NCBI GenBank assembly: GCA_003956705.1
Contig: QZCP01000001.1
Span: 586,954-650,953, forward strand
DNA: 64,000 nucleotides
Direction of reading: 5' to 3'
Source: Brevipalpus yothersi
Lineage: Eukaryota > Arthropoda > Arachnida > Trombidiformes > Tenuipalpidae
The notes beneath the pieces were generated by a model that saw nothing but the letters and a program-made list of their open reading frames with translations, was not told the DNA's origin and made no database searches. Numbering within the stretch: position 1 is the stretch's first letter; each line of letters begins with the position of its first letter. The translations under genes and the position numbers were made by a program. Below are positions 60,627 through 64,000 of the stretch, piece after piece.

Positions 60627-60863
60627 TTAATGATGATGATGAGTAAAATTACTTTGGGATTTAAAGGTCACTAATTTTTTAACAAACTGAAAACAATTTC
60701 TGTTTCTGGTCCGTCTAAGATTTTTGCGACGACCTCGTATCGGCTTGCCATTTTTATTGAAGCCCAACAGCCAATTTGGATTGTACAAAGATCGATATTG
60801 ACGATAGTTGGTGTAAACCTTAGTCTCACGGAATAAGCAGCCCACATCACGCTCACCATCGGC
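60627..60863 (-). CDS. last exon of a fibroblast growth factor family ligand
   Basis: A minus-strand exon with a CCCTACCACAG acceptor (60864-60865) and phase-0 start encodes 78 residues and a stop. It reads VGCLFRETKVYTNYRQYRS, then NWLLGFNKNGKPIRGRR, then FQFVKKL. This is the C-terminal third of the FGF beta-trefoil: the C-x-F-x-E strand, the tyrosine-rich turn, and the W...F-N-K-N-G-K/R-P-x-x-G-R heparin/receptor strand, most like FGF8/17/18 and invertebrate FGFs. A basic stretch and a His4 end follow. The stop codon overlaps an ATTAAA. The upstream exons with the signal peptide and first strands were not found in the next 3.1 kb and probably lie beyond the window, or behind a long intron. 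Confidence 0.75.
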   Translation of the reverse strand, partial: ADGERDVGCLFRETKVYTNYRQYRSLYNPNWLLGFNKNGKPIRGRRKNLRRTRNRNCFQFVKKLVTFKSQSNFTHHHH

Positions 60864-62359
60864 CTGTGGTAGGGAGAGAAAAGCAAGAGAAAATTAAAAA
60901 TTAAAAATATTTGCTCAAAGTGATTCATTCTTAACAGCAATATATCTGGTCATTAATCAATTAATCTAGTGCTTTTGAGGACGTGTGAGGGAAGACACAT
61001 TACGCTCAGAAAAGTGAAAGTTTCGTTGGCCACGTTTTCCTGGTCCCGTAAGATCGTATCCCGAATGCAATTTTCATCTCTCACCTAATTTACTTATACA
61101 CATGCTTATTTATTTACTCCACAGAGTCACACCATCAACAAGTATCGAGCTTTTCAAGATGCTTATCTAATAATGTCACGTCTGTAATGTAGCCTCGATG
61201 AGCCTGGGAGAAAGCTTGGGGAACTTGATGGCAACTCTTCGAGTAGTGATATGAAAAATTATTTTTCAATTAAAACACACTCTCCAACACATGGAAGCTG
61301 CAAGTTTACCAGTGTAAAATTATTTGAGCTCGCTGTTTCATCTATTTCATAAGGAACTGGTTTGTCTTATGAGATAAATTTTCAAATACCAGAATCTAGA
61401 AGGTGATCAAAGTCAAGTACCCTTACTGGGATGCATCAACACAGGAGATGAATAAAGCGAGCAGGAGGCATAATACTGCAATATATTGCGAAACTCCAAG
61501 CCGCAAAACAGTTAGGTAAGATCATTTCAACTTTCATTTCCGTTTTTAATAGGAGAAATTAAAGAGAGGATACATGAGGTATTCCGACCATCATGACGCG
61601 CAATACTTTCGGCAATAGCAGCCTTTAGTAGAGGAACAGAACTTTTCATTCGATGCTTTCCATACTTCCTGCAACACATAGTCGACTGAACTCGAGCCTT
61701 CCGCACTTTCTCTTACCCTTTCAAGCCTCTTCTTATCGTTCTCCTTCCTCGCAACGGAAACGATAATCTAATAATCATACAGCTTCAAATGATCAGAGTT
61801 GCTTGATTTTTTCCATGAATGGCTCATCAAATATGATCGAACATCTCACACTTCAACCATTCTCCTCTCTCTCGCTCTCTCTCTCTCCATGTTTTCCAGT
61901 GATCAAGTAATCGGTGATGCTTTCGTGCCAATGTGGTTACCTTCCTGTGGTACTCTTGGCCTCGCTTCATCCACACTGTCAGCCACTGCTGATTGACAGC
62001 AAATGTCATTCCTAAGCAAACATGCTACCTGAGCTTTAGCTACATAAAATAGACTTCTTGCTCCTCTATCAGGATGAGCAAACGCTTCAAGATGAGTGGT
62101 TGTTGTTGACAGAGCAATAGGGCGAGAGAAAGGTACAGAAATGCTCTACCTGTTCACACGAATTTACATGAACTTTCACATGGAAATCTCAGGTAAATAT
62201 CAAGATTGGAAGATGTTGACCAGAACACAAGTGTAGTGTGTATGAATATATATATGTTGAAGTGGAGGAAATGAGCTCTGTGAACGGATGCTTTTCAGGC
62301 CATTTTATCTCTCTCACGTCTAGCCTGAACTCGCGTTGAGTTTCACTCTTGCTACAAGT

Positions 62360-62361
<2 letters not shown>

Positions 62362-62404
<43 letters not shown>
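62362..62404. repeat. (GA)n microsatellite
   Basis: About 21 uninterrupted GA units. Confidence 0.95.
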
Positions 62405-62407
<3 letters not shown>

Positions 62408-63589
62408 ATAGATAGGGAACATAAGTTAACAATCAATGAGCTCTCACACAGGGTGACTGACTCGAAAATTGTAACCAAATCAGCATTTCTCAAGTCGTTC
62501 AGAGTAGCTACAGCTCGACTGTGAGCTTCGAGAAGACTATTGATTAGGGCTTTGGTGAGCTTTCTCAGCGATAAGCTTAATGAAAAGATGTTATCAGAAC
62601 AAGGGAAGGATTCATTTCCTTGACCACTGTTGAGCGGCATGTCTAACTATTTCGACTACATGGTCACTGAGAGTCTTTCGTCACCGATCTTATCTTGTCT
62701 ACTAAGACGATCTTGGATTGGAAACAATCAGCAACCAGCAGAATCAGAGGCCTCATGTGGTGACCGGATCATCGATGTCTCCCAAAGCATACCAGCGTAT
62801 ACCAGCTCATGCAAGATGTTTTGTCGATCAGTTATTTGAACAGCCAAATGAATTCCCTGCCGTTCTACTTATTTAGACTATATGTGCTGTTAATTATAGA
62901 CGATAAATAATGATAATTTTTGACATAGATTCAAGAATGGATAATGGAGAGAGTAGAAAAGCTGACAAGAAGGAAGATGAAGAAGCGCTGTATGTGAACC
63001 GAAAACATCTCAAAGCTCAAGTAAAGTAGCAAGTTGAAGACACAAAATTACGATACATCGGCGATGGCTTTGGAAATGACCCAAGAGGACTGTGATTTGA
63101 AGTCTGCAATGACAGAGACAAACGATGAGAGGAACGTTGAATGTACCCATCGCCCTCAGAGGTCCTTCTACTTTAGCCAGTCCTGGGTGATTCCTTGCTC
63201 CTCAATCAGCACTCTCTCGACTGATTCTGCAATCTATTTTGCTCGCTCAAAAGGTGAGTTCATTGATTTTTTTTCTCTCTCTCTTTCAAAACTATAATAT
63301 TCAATGGATTCCAAGAGAAGATAATCACCCAAATCAGCGGGCCAACAAAAACAAAGCCCACAGGGTGACCACCGATCGGTGAGAAAGTGGTCTACGTTCG
63401 TCTGAAGGGTCTTGGATTTTAGTCTCTCTTCCCCATCTCTTTACTACTTGGCTTACTGAGCGTAAAATGTCATCCTCTCAACAGTATCGCTCAAACCACT
63501 TGGTTTCATTTGCCTCTAGTACGTTTTTCCTTATCATTATCACTTTGATCGAAAAATGCGCTTTCCTTTCGAATCGCTTTCTTCCCTGG

Positions 63590-63595
<6 letters not shown>

Positions 63596-63636
<41 letters not shown>
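63596..63636. repeat. (CT)n microsatellite
   Basis: About 20 uninterrupted CT units. Confidence 0.95.
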
Positions 63637-63639
<3 letters not shown>

Positions 63640-63912
63640 CTTCCGAATAGTCCATCACTTGGTCTGAGTACTAGTTTGAAGAAGTATGTTTGCTAGTTAT
63701 CTGCCCTTAGCAATACACTTTCAAGAGCCCTGAATAAGTGAGCATGTAAACTGAAAAGATTCATCGTTCGCATTCATCATCAAGCTCATTGGCTGTCTCT
63801 AGCGAGGCTGATTAAAGGCCATGAGCAAGCGGTTCACGGAAGCTCTATCGTTCCTCTTCTTTACCGATGAGTGGAGCAAATCTGTGCGATGAGCGAGAAA
63901 GTAGAAAGAGAA

Positions 63913-63914
<2 letters not shown>

Positions 63915-63949
<35 letters not shown>
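63915..63949. repeat. (GA)n microsatellite
   Basis: About 17 uninterrupted GA units near the right edge. Confidence 0.95.
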
Positions 63950-63951
<2 letters not shown>

Positions 63952-64000
63952 GCCTTGGAATGTCATCGATTAGTGTGCACATCATCAGATCACAATCATC

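Larger units (their letters stand above)
60864..64000. other. repeat-rich right end, no assigned gene
   Basis: Probably intron or 5' region of the FGF gene. It is dense in GA/CT tracts (61866-61888, 62362-62404, 63596-63636, 63915-63949). An open frame at 63034-63297 (plus) has protein-like composition but no recognisable motif. Confidence 0.45.

Overview
This is a eukaryotic nuclear window. It has spliced genes with GT-AG introns (many only 58 to 130 bp), three replication-dependent histone H4 genes with mRNA 3' stem-loops, a tRNA gene, TATA-box promoters, and many long GA/CT microsatellites in an AT-rich background. The gene set (Ly6/Quiver-family protein, NRF-6-type acyltransferase, ENPP6-like enzyme, NBR1 with FW and UBA domains, Zip3-type RING protein, FGF) fits an arthropod. 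A compact genome such as a mite's is my best guess, but no single marker gene here fixes the species. I saw no bacterial, viral or transposon coding sequence.

Layout, left to right. 1-2213: the 3' part of an NBR1-like autophagy receptor (+). 4078-7069: a compact GAPVD1/RME-6-like Rab5 exchange factor (+). 7487-7558: tRNA-Pro(AGG). 8031-8834: glucosamine-6-phosphate N-acetyltransferase (-). 10750-11891: a GPI-type Ly6/Quiver protein in four small exons (+). 12577-13194: cytochrome c oxidase subunit 5B (+). 13255-15250: a decayed copy of a Ser-rich gene, then histone H4 copy A. 15485-16621: mitochondrial methionyl-tRNA formyltransferase (-). 17314-17531: two candidate exons I do not recognise. 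20329-29672: an ENPP6-like gene (+) whose 6.9-kb first intron holds two complete minus-strand genes, BPNT1 and SLC35E1-like. 32833-36891: a secreted Ser-rich protein (+). 37619-40560: H4 copy B, a broken formyltransferase fragment, duplicated COX5B 3' flank, a second decayed Ser-rich copy and H4 copy C. 41970-43340: a DOMON/cytochrome b561 protein (-). 44503-53711: a 14-exon NRF-6-like acyltransferase (-). 54551-56096: a leucine-rich-repeat membrane protein (+). 56529-57563: a Zip3/RNF212-type RING protein (+), tail to tail with BRAP (57602-59099, -). 60627-60863: the last exon of an FGF ligand (-). The rest of the right end is repeat-rich and I could not assign it.

The most unusual architecture is a segmental duplication linking the COX5B-H4-formyltransferase locus (13-16 kb) with the Ser-rich gene locus (36-40.6 kb). 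It is a mosaic: the 5' side of H4 copy A resembles copy C, and its 3' side resembles copy B. The two Ser-rich pseudogenes share the same nonsense codon, while the three H4 proteins are identical. Most coding sequences below were assembled by joining exons by hand; exon lengths and reading phases close exactly in each completed model.
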